A stretch of 64,000 nt of DNA from Platerodrilus igneus (GCA_036346225.1 JARFIW010001456.1:248001-312000), one strand, 5' to 3'. Shown: positions 11,045 through 22,289, counted from the first letter of the stretch. A program made the numbers and translations. The notes: generated by a model not told the origin, from the letters alone.

Positions 11045-14000
11045 TTACAGTGTCTTTGAACACAGTAGTTGTTTTTTCTTGTTAAATGTAGCACGACCTT
11101 GGGCTAATCTTTATTTTATATCTTTTGTGCTTTTCCCATCTTGCGTTATTTGGCTTCCTATGTAGCAGAAATCCTTAACCTCTTGTAAGTTTGTGTTACA
11201 TATTTGTATTCTTGTTTTTGATTTATTTTTGCCTCCTTTGCATACTGGTACTTTATTTTAGTTTTGTTAATTTTTATACCGTATCTCTCTGTTAGAACCG
11301 TTTCCATTTCATTAAGAACAGCTTCTAATTCTTCTTTGCTAGATGCTAATACCGCTATATCATCTGCAAATTTAAGCATATCAATTTTCTGTCCCTGCAT
11401 AGTAATTCCAAATGTCTTCCTGCATTTGACAGTATTCATTGCCTCTTGTATTATATCTACTTGGGACACCAGAATATTTGTAATATGATAAAAATACGTC
11501 ACACGTTAGGTGACAAATTAAGGTTAAATTGTTGGGCGCCGTAAATTTTATAATAGAGCAAGTCTCTTACCTCAGGTTTCGTGGAATTCTTGTAAGCTGT
11601 GCAAGAAAACAAACCACTCAACTAAACATTTCACGTTTAATAAAAATTATTATTACGATTACATACACTGTTCGACAAAACCGTTATAAGCGTGCACGGC
11701 GGCACTACAAAAATACAAGTAATACAAAAACGGGCAATCTGCCCTAACGTAAACAATATGCAATAAATATTGAACACTTACACAAACAAAGCATTAATTA
11801 AAAGTAATTTATAGTAAATTATTACTAACCGGGAGGGTAAGTAGATCGCGTCCGAAGTGTTCTAGCTTCCACAACCGAATCCCTTTGCCTGCGGGGTACC
11901 AGCGCGCTCCCGGCACCCTCATATCCTAACAAAGAATACGCTACATATATACAGGGTGAATATCGATCAACTAATCTTATGGAGGATATGTTACACTCTT
12001 CAATGTACAAGTTAAAAATTAATGGAGATAGGCAACATCCCTGCCTCACCCCTTTCCTGATGTTTACTTCTCTACGTTCCTGCTCTAATTCTATTACTCC
12101 TGTTTGTTCTTTGTATAAGCTATGTACTATTCGTCTATTCTTATAACTCATTCCAATCTTTTTGAGTATTTCGAACATTTTATTCCATTTTGCATTGTCA
12201 AATGCTTTTTCCAAATCTACAAACCCTATATACACGCTTTCCCCCCTTTTCTATCGTTTTCTCCATTATCACCCTCAAAGCTAAAATAGCCTCCCGTGTT
12301 TCCCTGTTTCGCCTAAACTCAAATTGGTCTTCTCCTAGTATTTCTTCAGCCCGTTTTTCCATTCGTCTTTGTACAATTCTAGTTAATATTTTTGATACGT
12401 GTGCTGTCAAACTTATTGTTCGAAAATTTTCCCATCTATCTGCGCCTTTCCTTTTTTGGTATGGTTATTATGATGTTATGTTTAAAATCTTTGGGTATCT
12501 TGCCTGTTTCATACATATAAATTACAAGTTGGAAGAGCCGTTCTGTTACTGCTTGACCAGCGGCTTTTAAAGTCTCCTTATCTGTACCCGGCGCCTTACC
12601 ATTTTTCAGACCCTTTAATGCTAATTCAAATTCATCTCTAAGTATAGGATATCCCAAGTCATCATTTTCAATGTCCGATTTTTTTCTAATGCAGTTAGTT
12701 CTTCTCCTGCATATAAATTCCCTATATATTCTTGCCATCTACCCACTTTCTCTACATTTTCTATAAGGACATTTCTTCCCGCGTCCCTTATATTTTAGCT
12801 ATACGGTTTTATATCCCTTAAATTGATTCTAATTAGTTTGTATGCTTCATCTGTCTTTCCTACTTCCATCTTAGTTTGTACCTCTTTGCACTTTTCATCA
12901 ATCCATTGTTCTTTAGCTTTCCTGCATTTGCAAATAATTTCCCATTTTATGGCTTTGTATCTCTGTTTTCCTGTTTCGTCTGATTTATTTTTGTATTTTC
13001 GTCCTTCTTCTATTAAATTCAGCATATCCTCTGTTATCCATGGTTTCTTATTTTCTCTTTGTGTATACCCCAGAATATCTCTGACCGCCATGTCAAGGCT
13101 GGATTTAATGCTATTCCATTCTGTTTCTACTTTCTTAGTATCAGATATTTTCCCGATATCTTTGAGCAATTCATTTGATCTTTTTTTTCGAATCTTTCTT
13201 GAACATGTTTATTTTTTAGTTTCTGTAGGTCCAAGTGCTTTTTTCCGGTTTTTTTTTTCAAATTTTTAAATTTAAGTGCGACTTTCATAATTACGATGTT
13301 GTGGTCAGTGTCTATATCTGCTTCTGGGTAGCTTCTACAGTCTTTTATTTGATTCCTAAACCGTTGTCTAACACGAATGTAATCTATTTGATATCTTCCT
13401 ATATCTCCTGGCATCTTCCACGTATATCGCCTTCTAGCATGATGTTGAAATAATGTGTTTGTGATGATTAAATTGTTCTTGTCGCAAAATTCTACCAGCC
13501 TATTTCCTCTGTCGTTTCTAGTGCCTAACCCAAATAAACCTACTATCGCTCCTTTCCTACCCTCACCTACCACTGCATTAAAATCCCCCGTAATAATTAA
13601 ATTTTCATGTCCTTTTACGTGTCTTAATATGTCTTCGATATCTTTGTAGATCACTTCTACCTCTTCGTCACTGTAGCTAGAGGTGGGCATGTATACTGAT
13701 TACTGTGTTTACCGGTTTAGATTCTAATCTAACCATGAGTACTCTTTCGTTCTTGTGTAAGTAATTTTCTACACAGTATCCTATCTTTTTCCGTATGACT
13801 ATCCCCACAGCCAAATTTCTCTCCTCTGCTCCCGTATGAATTACCCTGAAGTCTCTACTCCAAAAATCCCTCGCCTCTGGCCACCGAACTTCGCTGATCC
13901 CTACTATGTCTAGTGATAACCTATTCATTTCGATTTTTAGTTTCTCTAGCTTACTCACTTGATTCATAGTTCTGACATTCCACGCTCCGACTCGCAAAAT

Positions 14001-14395
14001 GTTCCCTACTCTTATTCTTAACTTTCCGATCGCATCCTCCGATATAGTCCCCTCCCGGAGATCCGAATGGGGGACTATTTAAACTCCGGAATCTTTTACC
14101 CCAGAGAATGCCATCATTTTATTATAATTTAGGTACACTGTGTACTTGGGAGGTAATGTGGTGATTTCCTGTTGCCTTCCACATCGCAGTAGTGTGTCTT
14201 AGACTGCCATACCGACCTCTATGGTCTCTGCCAATCTAAGTACCGAAAGAGCCGCTGCCCTCTTTCGGGGACCTATCTTCGTCTGGTTCCTCACTAACGA
14301 CCTACTACTTTGGTTGGACCTGTAGTTTGGCTTTTTAGCCATTTCACCTGTTCTAGTAATCTAGAACTTCGGCAAGGTGCAGGTCTATTCGAAAT
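11045..14395 (-). mobile_element. RTE-like LINE, nearly full length, degraded
   Basis: The element reads right to left. A 5' region (about 14395-14000) is followed by an APE endonuclease: VGAWNVRTMN near 13990, DIVGISEVRWPEARDF, LIITGDFNAVVG near 13590, RNDRGNRLVEFC, YQIDYIRVRQRFR and DTDHNIVIM. A linker follows, then the reverse transcriptase: NGKAPGTDKETLKAAG near 12590, FVDLEKAFDNAKW, RKGVRQGCCLSPLIFNLYIEE and, beyond an inserted LTR, MLKFADDIAVLASS near 11360. It ends near 11045 in a KKKQLLCSK-like block, so the last part of the usual ORF is missing. At least five frame changes make it inactive. The SEVRW, FNAVVG and GCxLSPLIFN pattern fits RTE-type 'endonuclease-reverse transcriptases'. 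Confidence 0.85.
11447..11995 (-). mobile_element. Solo LTR (549 bp) inserted in the LINE RT domain
   Basis: The insert starts TGTATTATATC and ends GGATATGTTACA, so it has the TG...CA ends and short inverted termini of an LTR. It is flanked by CTCT at 11443-11446 and 11996-11999. Removing it joins the RT reading frame exactly between ..LYIEE and AMN.., so the boundaries are supported by the host element. There is no internal coding sequence, so this is one LTR left after LTR-LTR recombination. Strand is uncertain. The superfamily is not certain: a 4-5 bp duplication fits gypsy or BEL/Pao. Confidence 0.8.
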
Positions 14396-14765
14396 GGGAA
14401 ATGAATCAATTACACATAAAATAAGAATATCAAATGAATCACAAATATAAAACAAATATAAAATATGTTGGTAGCAGATATGTATCCAAAATTCTACAGC
14501 CTAAATACAAGCCCAGATTCAGGCGTTAAAGCTTTATATAAATGCATGTTAGTTAAATATATTTCCTCTAGTAAGCAAGTGTTAAAAATTATTCATAATG
14601 ATTGCATCGGTTAAAACTTACTTTTTAAAAATTAAACACATCGTGGCATAACAAATTACAGCTAAAATATATACACGAACTTGTGTATATTTCGATTACT
14701 ACCTTAAAACCAAAACAAATATAACATAGAAATATATTACTGTTTATACTCAAACTTGTCTAATA
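14396..14765. other. Short AT-rich spacer
   Basis: Non-coding spacer between the RTE-like LINE 5' end and the Penelope-like insertion. No motif was seen other than the left copy of the Penelope target-site duplication at its end. Confidence 0.5.
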
Positions 14766-14780
14766 ATTTGATTTAATATA
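14766..14780 (+). repeat. 15-bp target-site duplication, left copy
   Basis: ATTTGATTTAATATA here is repeated exactly at 17842-17856, on the other side of the Penelope-like palindrome. A perfect 15-bp direct repeat at both borders of the palindrome marks the insertion site. Confidence 0.8.
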
Positions 14781-14854
14781 ATAATCTATAGGAACACTGT
14801 GGCACGATTTAAATAAAATTAAATAAAAACCCTTAACCACAATAAATATTTAAA

Positions 14855-14905
14855 TTATTAAATACGTATTTCGACCACTATGTGGCCGTCATCAGTAGAA
14901 AACCT
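14855..14905 (-). ncRNA. Hammerhead-ribozyme-like core, left arm
   Basis: On the minus strand CTGATGA is followed by a C, then GGCCAC-ATA-GTGGTC (six pairs, one of them G-U), then GAAA and the self-complementary ATACGTAT. This is the order of a hammerhead core with a palindromic stem III, as described in Penelope-like terminal repeats. One extra base follows CTGATGA and stem I is not convincing, so activity is unproven. Confidence 0.5.
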
Positions 14906-15239
14906 GTAATTAAAAAAAAAAAGGCTGTTGTTCTGGAACACTTCAGAGGATATTCTCCTCACCACTTAGGCTGAAGTGAACCTTCCCAACCTATAATTTA
15001 CTATATTGTTGCTTTAAACAGTATCGAGGATATTCTCTTCACCCGCAGGCTGGTGTGCTCAACAACAAACAAGTGAATTGTGACATTATAACTTAAATCT
15101 ACTTAATTTATACTAATTCTAAATCTACTGAAGCGGAACCAATTTAATCTTGCTTTCTCATTGGTTGTTGACCAATAGGGAAAGCAAAGCAGATGGCGCT
15201 ATTGGCCCTTTATCGGTGTTTAAGAGGGTCCTTTATGTT

Positions 15240-16269
15240 TAACAATTTTAATTGATTCATAGGCATTTAAGGAGGAAGACGTTGGTACCGCTTTTAACAA
15301 TTTAACATTTTCTAGTTTAACGGGTGTCTGGTTTCAAATATATGTTTGGCGACCTGAGACCTTTCATATTTACCATATTTGAAGTGAGCAATGTGTTCTT
15401 TAAATCTTGTTGTTATATTCATCTTGGTCTGACCAATATATTTTGAAAACACCCTGGCCCTGCACAACTAATTTCATAAATCCCCGACTTTTGCAATTTT
15501 TCCCCCTTGTCTTTTGGATTACCTAGCAAATCTTTAATTTTATTAGTATTAGTGAAAGCAATTTTGAAATTACACTGTTTGAATATTTTATCAAGACCCT
15601 TTGTGGTTTTGTGAAACGGAAGTTTAACATATTTAACATTATCGTTAGAGGTGGTTGATTGCAAAGTCGTTGATTTACGGATGTTGATCCTATTTTTAAA
15701 CTTTCTAAAGATATTATCTATAATATCAGAAGAGAAACCATTGTAATTCGCTATTTGTTTAATAAGAGCAAATTCCTTAATAAATCTGTTTTTATTTAAA
15801 GGAAATTCAATAATCTATTAATTAAAAGTTAAATGAAGCCAACTTATGTTGTATGCTATGATTAGAGGAAGACAAAATAAAGCGATTTACATTGGTTTCT
15901 TTTCTATAAATGTCAAATTCTAATTTATTACCATTTCTAATTACTAATGTATCTAAAAAGGGTAATTGTCCATTATTCTCTAGTTCATACGTAAATTTTA
16001 TGCTTTGAAATTTTGAATTCATTTCTTTAAGGAAATCATCAACATTTGATTTAGAAGTGTCAAAAACTGCAAAAATATCATCCACGTACCTTAACCATAT
16101 TCTTGGGAAGTATTTGAAGTTTTCTTTTAACTCGGTTTCAAAACGAGACATAAATAAATTTGCTATGAAAGGTGATAAGCTATTTCCCATTGCTGTGCCT
16201 TCATGTTGTTCGTACAACTTGTTATTGAATTGAAAACAGTTCTGGGACATGCAATGCGAAACAAGCTTA
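15240..16269 (-). pseudogene. Penelope-like RT/GIY-YIG, left inverted copy, frameshifted
   Basis: This copy carries the same RT (GTAMGNSLSPFIANLFMS, IWLRYVDDIFAVFD) and 3' coding region as the right copy, but two 1-bp deletions break it. One is in a T run near 15830, just after HKLASFN; the other is in an A run near 15435, just before the GIY-YIG YIGQTK block. The 5' end is cut at 16269, about 118 bp short of the right copy. Confidence 0.85.
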
Positions 16270-17346
16270 ATTTCATTTGATGTCAGTTCATTATTCCCTA
16301 GTGTTCCAATACCACGTACTTTAACATATTTAAAGGATGTTCTTATAGATAGTGATATTGATGATGATAAAGTTGAGGACTATATCAAGCTTGTTTCGCA
16401 TTGCATGTCCCAGAACTGTTTTCAATTCAACAACAAGTTGTACGAACAACACGAAGGCACAGCAATGGGAAATAGCTTATCACCTTTCATAGCAAATTTA
16501 TTTATGTCTCGTTTTGAAACCGAGTTAAAAGAAAACTTCAAATACTTCCCAAGAATATGGTTAAGGTACGTGGATGATATTTTTGCAGTTTTTGACACTT
16601 CTAAATCAAATGTTGATGATTTCCTTAAAGAAATGAATTCAAAATTTCAAAGCATAAAATTTACGTATGAACTAGAGAATAATGGACAATTACCCTTTTT
16701 AGATACATTAGTAATTAGAAATGGTAATAAATTAGAATTTGACATTTATAGAAAAGAAACCAATGTAAATCGCTTTATTTTGTCTTCCTCTAATCATAGC
16801 ATACAACATAAGTTGGCTTCATTTAACTTTTTAATTAATAGATTATTGAATTTTCCTTTAAATAAAAACAGATTTATTAAGGAATTTGCTCTTATTAAAC
16901 AAATAGCGAATTACAATGGTTTCTCTTCTGATATTATAGAAAATATCTTTAGAAAGTTTAAAAATAGGATCAACATCCGTAAATCAACGACTTTGCAATC
17001 AACCACCTCTAACGATAATGTTAAATATGTTAAACTTCCGTTTCACAAAACCACAAAGGGTCTTGATAAAATATTCAAACAGTGTAATTTCAAAATTGCT
17101 TTCACTAATACTAATAAAATTAAAGATTTGCTAGGTAATCCAAAAGACAAGGGGGAAAAATTGCAAAAGTCGGGGATTTATGAAATTAGTTGTGCAGGGC
17201 CAGGGTGTTTTCAAAAATATATTGGTCAGACCAAGAGGAATATAACAACAAGATTTAAAGAACACATTGGTCACTTCAAATATGGTAAATATGAAAGGTC
17301 TCAGGTCGCCAAACATATATTTGAAACCAGACACCCGTTAAACTAG
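16249..17346 (+). CDS. Penelope-like reverse transcriptase + GIY-YIG endonuclease (5'-truncated)
   Basis: This is an open frame of 365 codons. Residues about 5-20 hold the RT palm start SLISFDVSSLFPSVPI. RT core motifs follow: HEGTAMGNSLSPFIANLF (about 68-85), WLRYVDDIFAVFD with the YVDD catalytic pair (about 103-115), and GQLPFLDTLVIRN. The C-terminus is a GIY-YIG nuclease: SGIYEISCAGPGC with Cys residues near 309-317, KYIGQTKRNITTRFKEHIG, then a conserved AKHIFETRHP end. Family members are usually roughly twice this length, so the N-terminal half is missing. The apparent ATG lies at the palindrome junction and is probably not the native start. The RT and nuclease active-site motifs look intact. 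Found only as a mobile element; no host role is implied. Confidence 0.9.
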   Translation: MQCETSLISFDVSSLFPSVPIPRTLTYLKDVLIDSDIDDDKVEDYIKLVSHCMSQNCFQFNNKLYEQHEGTAMGNSLSPFIANLFMSRFETELKENFKYFPRIWLRYVDDIFAVFDTSKSNVDDFLKEMNSKFQSIKFTYELENNGQLPFLDTLVIRNGNKLEFDIYRKETNVNRFILSSSNHSIQHKLASFNFLINRLLNFPLNKNRFIKEFALIKQIANYNGFSSDIIENIFRKFKNRINIRKSTTLQSTTSNDNVKYVKLPFHKTTKGLDKIFKQCNFKIAFTNTNKIKDLLGNPKDKGEKLQKSGIYEISCAGPGCFQKYIGQTKRNITTRFKEHIGHFKYGKYERSQVAKHIFETRHPLN

Positions 17347-17754
17347 AAAATGTTAAATTGTTAAAAGCGGTACCAACGTTTTCCTCCTTAAATGCCTATG
17401 AATCAATTAAAATTGTTAAACATAAAGGACCCTCTTAAACACCGATAAAGGGCCAATAGCGCCATCTGCTTTGCTTTCCTATTGGTCAACAACCAATGAA
17501 AAGCAAGATTAAATTGGTTCCGCTTCAGTAGATTTAGAATTAGTATAAATTAAGTAGATTTAAGTTATAATGTCACAATTCACTTGTTTGTTGTTGAGAA
17601 CACCAGCCTGCGGGTGAGGAGAATATCCTCGATAGTGTTTAAAGCAACAATATAGTAAATTATAGGTTGGGAAGGTTCACTTCAGCCTAAGTGGTGAGGA
17701 GAATATCCTCTGAAGTGTTCCAGAACAACAGCCTTTTTTTTTTTAATTACAGGT

Positions 17755-17805
17755 TTTCTACTGATGATGTCCACATAGTGGTCGAAATACGTATTTACTA
17801 ATTTA
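17755..17805 (+). ncRNA. Hammerhead-ribozyme-like core, right arm
   Basis: CTGATGA at 17761-17767 is followed by a stem-loop (GTCCAC-ATA-GTGGTC, one mismatch relative to the left arm), then GAAA at 17784-17787 and ATACGTAT. It mirrors the left-arm core but has a weakened stem II, so this copy is less likely to be active. Confidence 0.45.
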
Positions 17806-17841
17806 AATATTTATTGTGGTTAAGGGTTTTTATTTAATTTT

Positions 17842-17856
17842 ATTTGATTTAATATA
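17842..17856 (+). repeat. 15-bp target-site duplication, right copy
   Basis: ATTTGATTTAATATA, identical to 14766-14780; see the left copy. Confidence 0.8.
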
Positions 17857-18590
17857 TCTAAGAAAATGATGTTGGTAGCTTTCATTGTCATAAATCACAG
17901 CAATGCTACATTTACAATTGATTCTGCAATAAATGCATTATTTCAAATAAACAAATATTAGTTTTAGCCTGATTTGGATACTAAATAAACAATTCAGATA
18001 AATATTAGTTGTCGGTTATTAAGCTAAACCATACTACTCGGCTATACATGACGTTCTATAAAATCGCAAATTTACCTAAAATTTCATATTAAACATCACA
18101 AGTAAAAACACCGACAAGGCAGCATTGTATACATCAATCTCCAAAAAGCAACAGGTAATCATAAAAATATTTCCTTCAATGGTTAAATAACTAACGGTTT
18201 TACAATAGGTACCAATATCACATTCAAAACAACGCTGCAATTACAAGATGTAATCAGATTACCTTAAATGACCGCTACATTATATACTTATCAAACATTA
18301 CCTGTAACTTAAAGAAGTTAACCTCTATTTTTCCAACACCTCTGAGCGGGACCAAACAAAAAGTGCCAACAACCCTTCTGAAAAGGACCAAGCTCCCCTT
18401 CTTTTCCTTCGCCCCTAAAACTAAATGATGTCCAAAAGACACTTAAGGATACGTTTCGAAGCCAACAAGTTGATATCGCGCTGTTCTCAAATGCACAATG
18501 TAGTACCTTCGGGTGGAGCAATGGGGACTTGGCCGCAAGTATAGCGGTCCTTATTCAAATTATAATGTTTTCAAATGCTTTCGAATATAG
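17857..18590. other. No gene seen
   Basis: AT-rich non-coding DNA. A 67-codon frame on the minus strand (18318-18521) has no recognisable motif and does not continue the neighbouring copia frame. Confidence 0.4.
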
Positions 18591-19300
18591 AGCAATGCTC
18601 CCAATTTCGTATAAAATAATTGTCGACCAATGAAAGAAGATTTAGAAATAACCCGAGGACACTATAAACTGAATAACAAGTATCAGACCTTGTTAAAATG
18701 CACAAATACATTAAGCTATCAATAAGTTGCTGATATGAAAACTCAGTGTCATTAACACAATTGTCACTTTTTCTGAATTCATACCTATTTCCATTGGTGT
18801 AGCTACTTTAGATTCTAACATTCCAAATTTTTTATGCAACTGTTCAAAATATTGTTTTTGATCTAGAGAAATAGTCCCATTTCTTTATCAATAGTTACAC
18901 ACATGCCTAGACAATGTTTTATTTTTCATAAATCTTTTATTTTAGAAACCTGACCTAACTTAAACTTTAAATCATCGATTCAATTTGGTTATTGGTAAAA
19001 ATTAAAAAACCCATCATCATACAGTGCAGCAATGGTTTTCCAATCACCTTTCATCTTAGTGTACAAACAGGACTCTAATTCAGATTTTTTGTATTCTAGA
19101 TCCCTAAGAGAGAGATCAATTTTTTCATACCACAACCTTGAGGCTTTCTTTAGACTATAAATGGCCTTTTTAATTTATGCACCTTATTGCTACAATTATT
19201 TACGCTCATACTTTCAGACAACATCAGGTGTACGGTTTCTTTAAGATCTCCATTTAAAAACGCTGTTGTTACATGTAGTGCCACGGTAAAAATTCGATAT
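18590..19300 (-). pseudogene. Ty1/copia reverse transcriptase, central and C-terminal part
   Basis: The minus strand reads TTAFLNGDLKETVHLMLSES, then KVHKLKRPFIVSLKKASRLWYE (two frames), ESCLYTKMKGDW, a decayed YVDD block (ALYDDGFF), then KIKHCLGMCVTIDKE, MGTISLDQKQYFEQL, VATPMEIGMN and YQQLIDSLMYL. This is the copia RT order from the AFLNG block to the SLMYL connection. Several frame changes and loss of the YVDD motif make it inactive. Its N-terminal part lies at 20806-21030, across an insertion. Confidence 0.85.
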
Positions 19301-20805
19301 CTAATCTATATAATGGGTTCCTTAACGTTACGATGACAAATAGTGCTCCGGAATAGCTCAGAAAAGACTCATCAGGGCGGTGGGTAAAGAATCGCATTCA
19401 GGGACCATAAGGAACCACTAGAAAGGTCCAATAAGTCAAAACTAACTATTTTATTAATGGGCGCCAGGAACAGGAGCAAGCAGAATCAACGAGAAATGTT
19501 CCACTATTCTCGGGCGAAACCCAAGGTAACTCACTATATCAATAAATTAACAGGGCACAGAATTAAACCTGAATTTATTGTAGTAACTACAATGCCAAAT
19601 ATGAAATCAAACACATAAATATAAATTTTACTAGAACAAATAATTCTACAAATAATCATACATACAAGATTCAAACCTAAATGATTCAAGAGAAAATTAA
19701 CCAAGCTAAGTGCTCACAATAAGCAAATATATGTTTACTCCAGGTGATTGCATAAATAATAAAAACAGTAATAACGCAATGGTGTTCAGAATATCCGAGC
19801 ACGAGCCCATACGCAAAAATAATTCGTACTAAGTAATAATCGGGTACGCAGACTTGGTGGCCACTAAGTACGCTGTAACCGCATAACTCAAGTGAGTAAT
19901 GATTTAACCAAGGGTCTAAGCTCGTGACTAGATTTACAATCAATATGTATAAATCACTGAAACGCATTAATGAGTTGTTAGCATTAATCATAAGAACATA
20001 GCACTTACTAAGGAAGCATTCAAACATTAATACCTAAATAATTTTATCATAAATACAGATTTTACGTTAATTATCGCAACCCACCTTACAACACAGGTGT
20101 AAGTATGGTTGCATGCAAAGCAAAATAATAAGAGGGTGAATATAAGGTTTCATACACCAAAGTATTAATCCATTAATCTCAACAGAACATACACAACACA
20201 CTTAAATAAGGAAAGTATACGACCTCAAGAAGTAATTCCAATGCACCAGTAGCAGTCAAGGATTCCAAATCCAACTTAACGGGATTACAGCAATTACAGA
20301 TGGTCACACAAAATTGCTTCAGGTGTAATATTCATCCACGGATAACTCCAACAGGTTTCGATTAATATTTCGGTAGTCCAGCAGATGGAACTTATTGTAT
20401 CAATAATTAGTTCTTCGTCGGGAGCTTCAATACCATCTATTTCAGTAAGTTGTCGAGTCTGGGTAATCGTAATACCACCAGAACGATTACTTAAACAAAT
20501 CTTCACAAATGTGCATCTACTTAAATTGGAAGGAAGAGCCACCACATGGGCTCGTTATCACCCTTAGGTGAGATAACATTTTCCCACAATTAAACCGCTT
20601 TTTATGAACAAAAGCAAATTAATGTGCATCACATTAATAAAGTGCTACAATAACAACTTGACAAATGTCAATTCAGTGAAATATCTAACCAAAGGAGAGA
20701 TTCAAAGGCTTCTAACCATAACAGAATACTTAACCACAGAGCATTATGTTAAAAAGATACTAAAAGTTGCAATGAGTTTTAAAACTTAGAACGGGACGTT
20801 CCAGT
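19301..20805. mobile_element. About 1.5-kb insertion of unknown type inside copia RT
   Basis: This block separates two parts of one copia RT. ATATCTAA occurs at both borders (about 19295 and 20813) and could be a target-site duplication or shared copia sequence. Inside, GGGCGCCAGGAACAGG near 19459 resembles an LTR-type block. Open frames (for example 19686-20027 minus and 20294-20545 minus) show no motifs. Terminal repeats were not resolved, so the class is open. Confidence 0.45.
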
Positions 20806-21030
20806 AGATGAAGAATATCTAAACCTAACTTAACTGATAAAGCCATTAATAATCGTAAAGTAAAGTACCTTACAACTGGTGAAAAGGTTTCATTAAAATC
20901 GATGCCTGCTTTCTGCGAAAAATCTTTGGCTACCAGCCTGGCACTATATCGTACATTACACCTTCACTGTCAACATTGCGCTTAAACATCCACCTACATT
21001 TGACTACTGTATCGTTAAGGAAAATAATAT
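20806..21030 (-). pseudogene. Ty1/copia reverse transcriptase, N-terminal part
   Basis: The minus strand reads KCRWMFKRNVDSEG, then a frame change to ARLVAKDFSQKAGIDFNETF, then SPVVRYFTLRLLMALSVKLG ending LDI. KW.FKRK.D..G, ARLVAKGF.Q, YEETFSPVV and LLLALSV are the first blocks of copia RT. The next block (TTAFLNG) is found about 1.5 kb away, at 19.27 kb. Upstream sequence (21030-21325, minus) may be decayed integrase-RT linker but is not recognisable. Confidence 0.85.
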
Positions 21031-21325
21031 GTGATTTGTTTTCTAGTTTAGTTCAATTACAAGGCTAACCTACGATCATGTAGAAAACAATTCAACTATT
21101 TTGAAATCTGTTTTGTAAAGTCGTAAATAGCAATTTAGTCTTTCAAAAGTTCGTGTTAACACCTTATTGTTCACGAAATGCCTCAAGGTATTCAATGTTT
21201 CATACATACGACGCGTGCTCATTAAACATTTGTTCTAATAAAATTTCCCCTGATTGAACCATCTTTACAAGTCATTTTTTGAATCCGCTGACTTCCACAT
21301 CACCTTCGAGTCAGGCAGGTTGGGA

Positions 21326-21360
21326 ATTATTATTATTATTATTATTTATTATTATTATTT
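21326..21360 (-). repeat. (AAT)n tail of truncated LINE
   Basis: A run of ATT units on the plus strand is the 3' tail of the minus-strand LINE copy that follows. The longer copy at 46.8-52.9 kb ends at the same sequence with an AATAAATA-type tail. Confidence 0.75.
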
Positions 21361-21637
21361 GTTCCAACGTTTCAGTAGTATGCTACCTGAAATTTAAGCA
21401 GACCTGGCTTCCTCACAGAAAGTAACCATGTGTATGTGTGGAGGGGGGGATGGTTGTGTGTATGTGTGTTGTGTGTGATGTTGGTCTGTGTTACGTTCCC
21501 CCTCTAGGACCAGGTCCATCGGCAGCCGGATATCCCAGTCGTCAAGGAAGAAAGCACAACGGACGTTGCCTTGTCAGTCCGGACCATCGGCAGCCGGAAA
21601 TCCAGATGTTGAAAAGGCATTGGAAGCGTGTGTTTAG

Positions 21638-21692
<55 letters not shown>

Positions 21693-21920
21693 TTGTGTGT
21701 ATGTGTGTTGTGTGTGATGTTGGTATCCGTGTTACGTTCCCCCTTTAAGACCAGGACCATCGGAAGCCGGATATCCCAATCTTCCAAGAGGAACGCTCGA
21801 CGGATGTTGCCCTACCAGTCTGGACTATCGGCAGCCGGAAATCCAGATATTGAAAAGACAATGTAAGTGTGTGAATGGTGTATTGTGTTTGCACAGTGCA
21901 TAAGAGGTGTTTTGTGTGTT

Positions 21921-21973
<53 letters not shown>

Positions 21974-22254
21974 AAAGTGTGTTTGAAATGTTAATTTGTG
22001 TTTATGTTTGCCCAGGTTACCAAAAGGTTGGATTGAATTAGTATAATTTTGTACATGTTTGAACTTATACTATTAAATATATAAAAAATTAGGTTCTTTC
22101 AGAGAAAAGGATTTGTTTGTTGTATTGTTTGCCTCGGGTATGTGTAAGTTCTTAAAATTTAGCGTTTGTTAAAAAGAAAAGAAATTCCCTATTCTACTAC
22201 TTAAAATTAACTTATACTACTACTGTTGGTTATTATTTGTGAGAGACAGGGTTG

Positions 22255-22289
22255 CTAATATGTAGAAGCATGCAAATTCTACATATTAG
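22255..22289 (-). promoter_or_regulatory. Conserved 3' UTR hairpin of R1-like LINE, copy 2
   Basis: A perfect inverted repeat of CTAATATGTAGAA with TTCTACATATTAG, 13 bp, around a 9-nt loop containing GCATGC. It is identical in stem and loop (as reverse complement) to the longer copy at 51623-51657. Confidence 0.7.

Larger units (their letters stand above)
14781..17841. mobile_element. Penelope-like element, head-to-head palindrome
   Basis: Two copies of a 5'-truncated Penelope-like retroelement lie head to head. The left arm (about 14809-16269, minus) and right arm (16388-about 17845, plus) are near-identical inverted repeats of roughly 1.45 kb, separated by about 118 bp present only in the longer plus-strand copy. 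The whole is bracketed by a perfect 15-bp direct repeat, so it inserted as one unit. Penelope-like elements code for an RT plus a GIY-YIG endonuclease and are known for tandem and inverted joined copies. Arm differences are mostly single substitutions and 1-bp homopolymer changes, which suggests a fairly recent event. Confidence 0.88.

Noticed and set aside
18318..18521. 67-codon minus-strand frame downstream of the copia RT
   Set aside because: It does not continue the copia frame and lacks the RNase H blocks expected there.
21326..21360. Telomere-type repeat
   Set aside because: The run is ATT units forming a LINE tail; no TTAGG arrays are present in the window.
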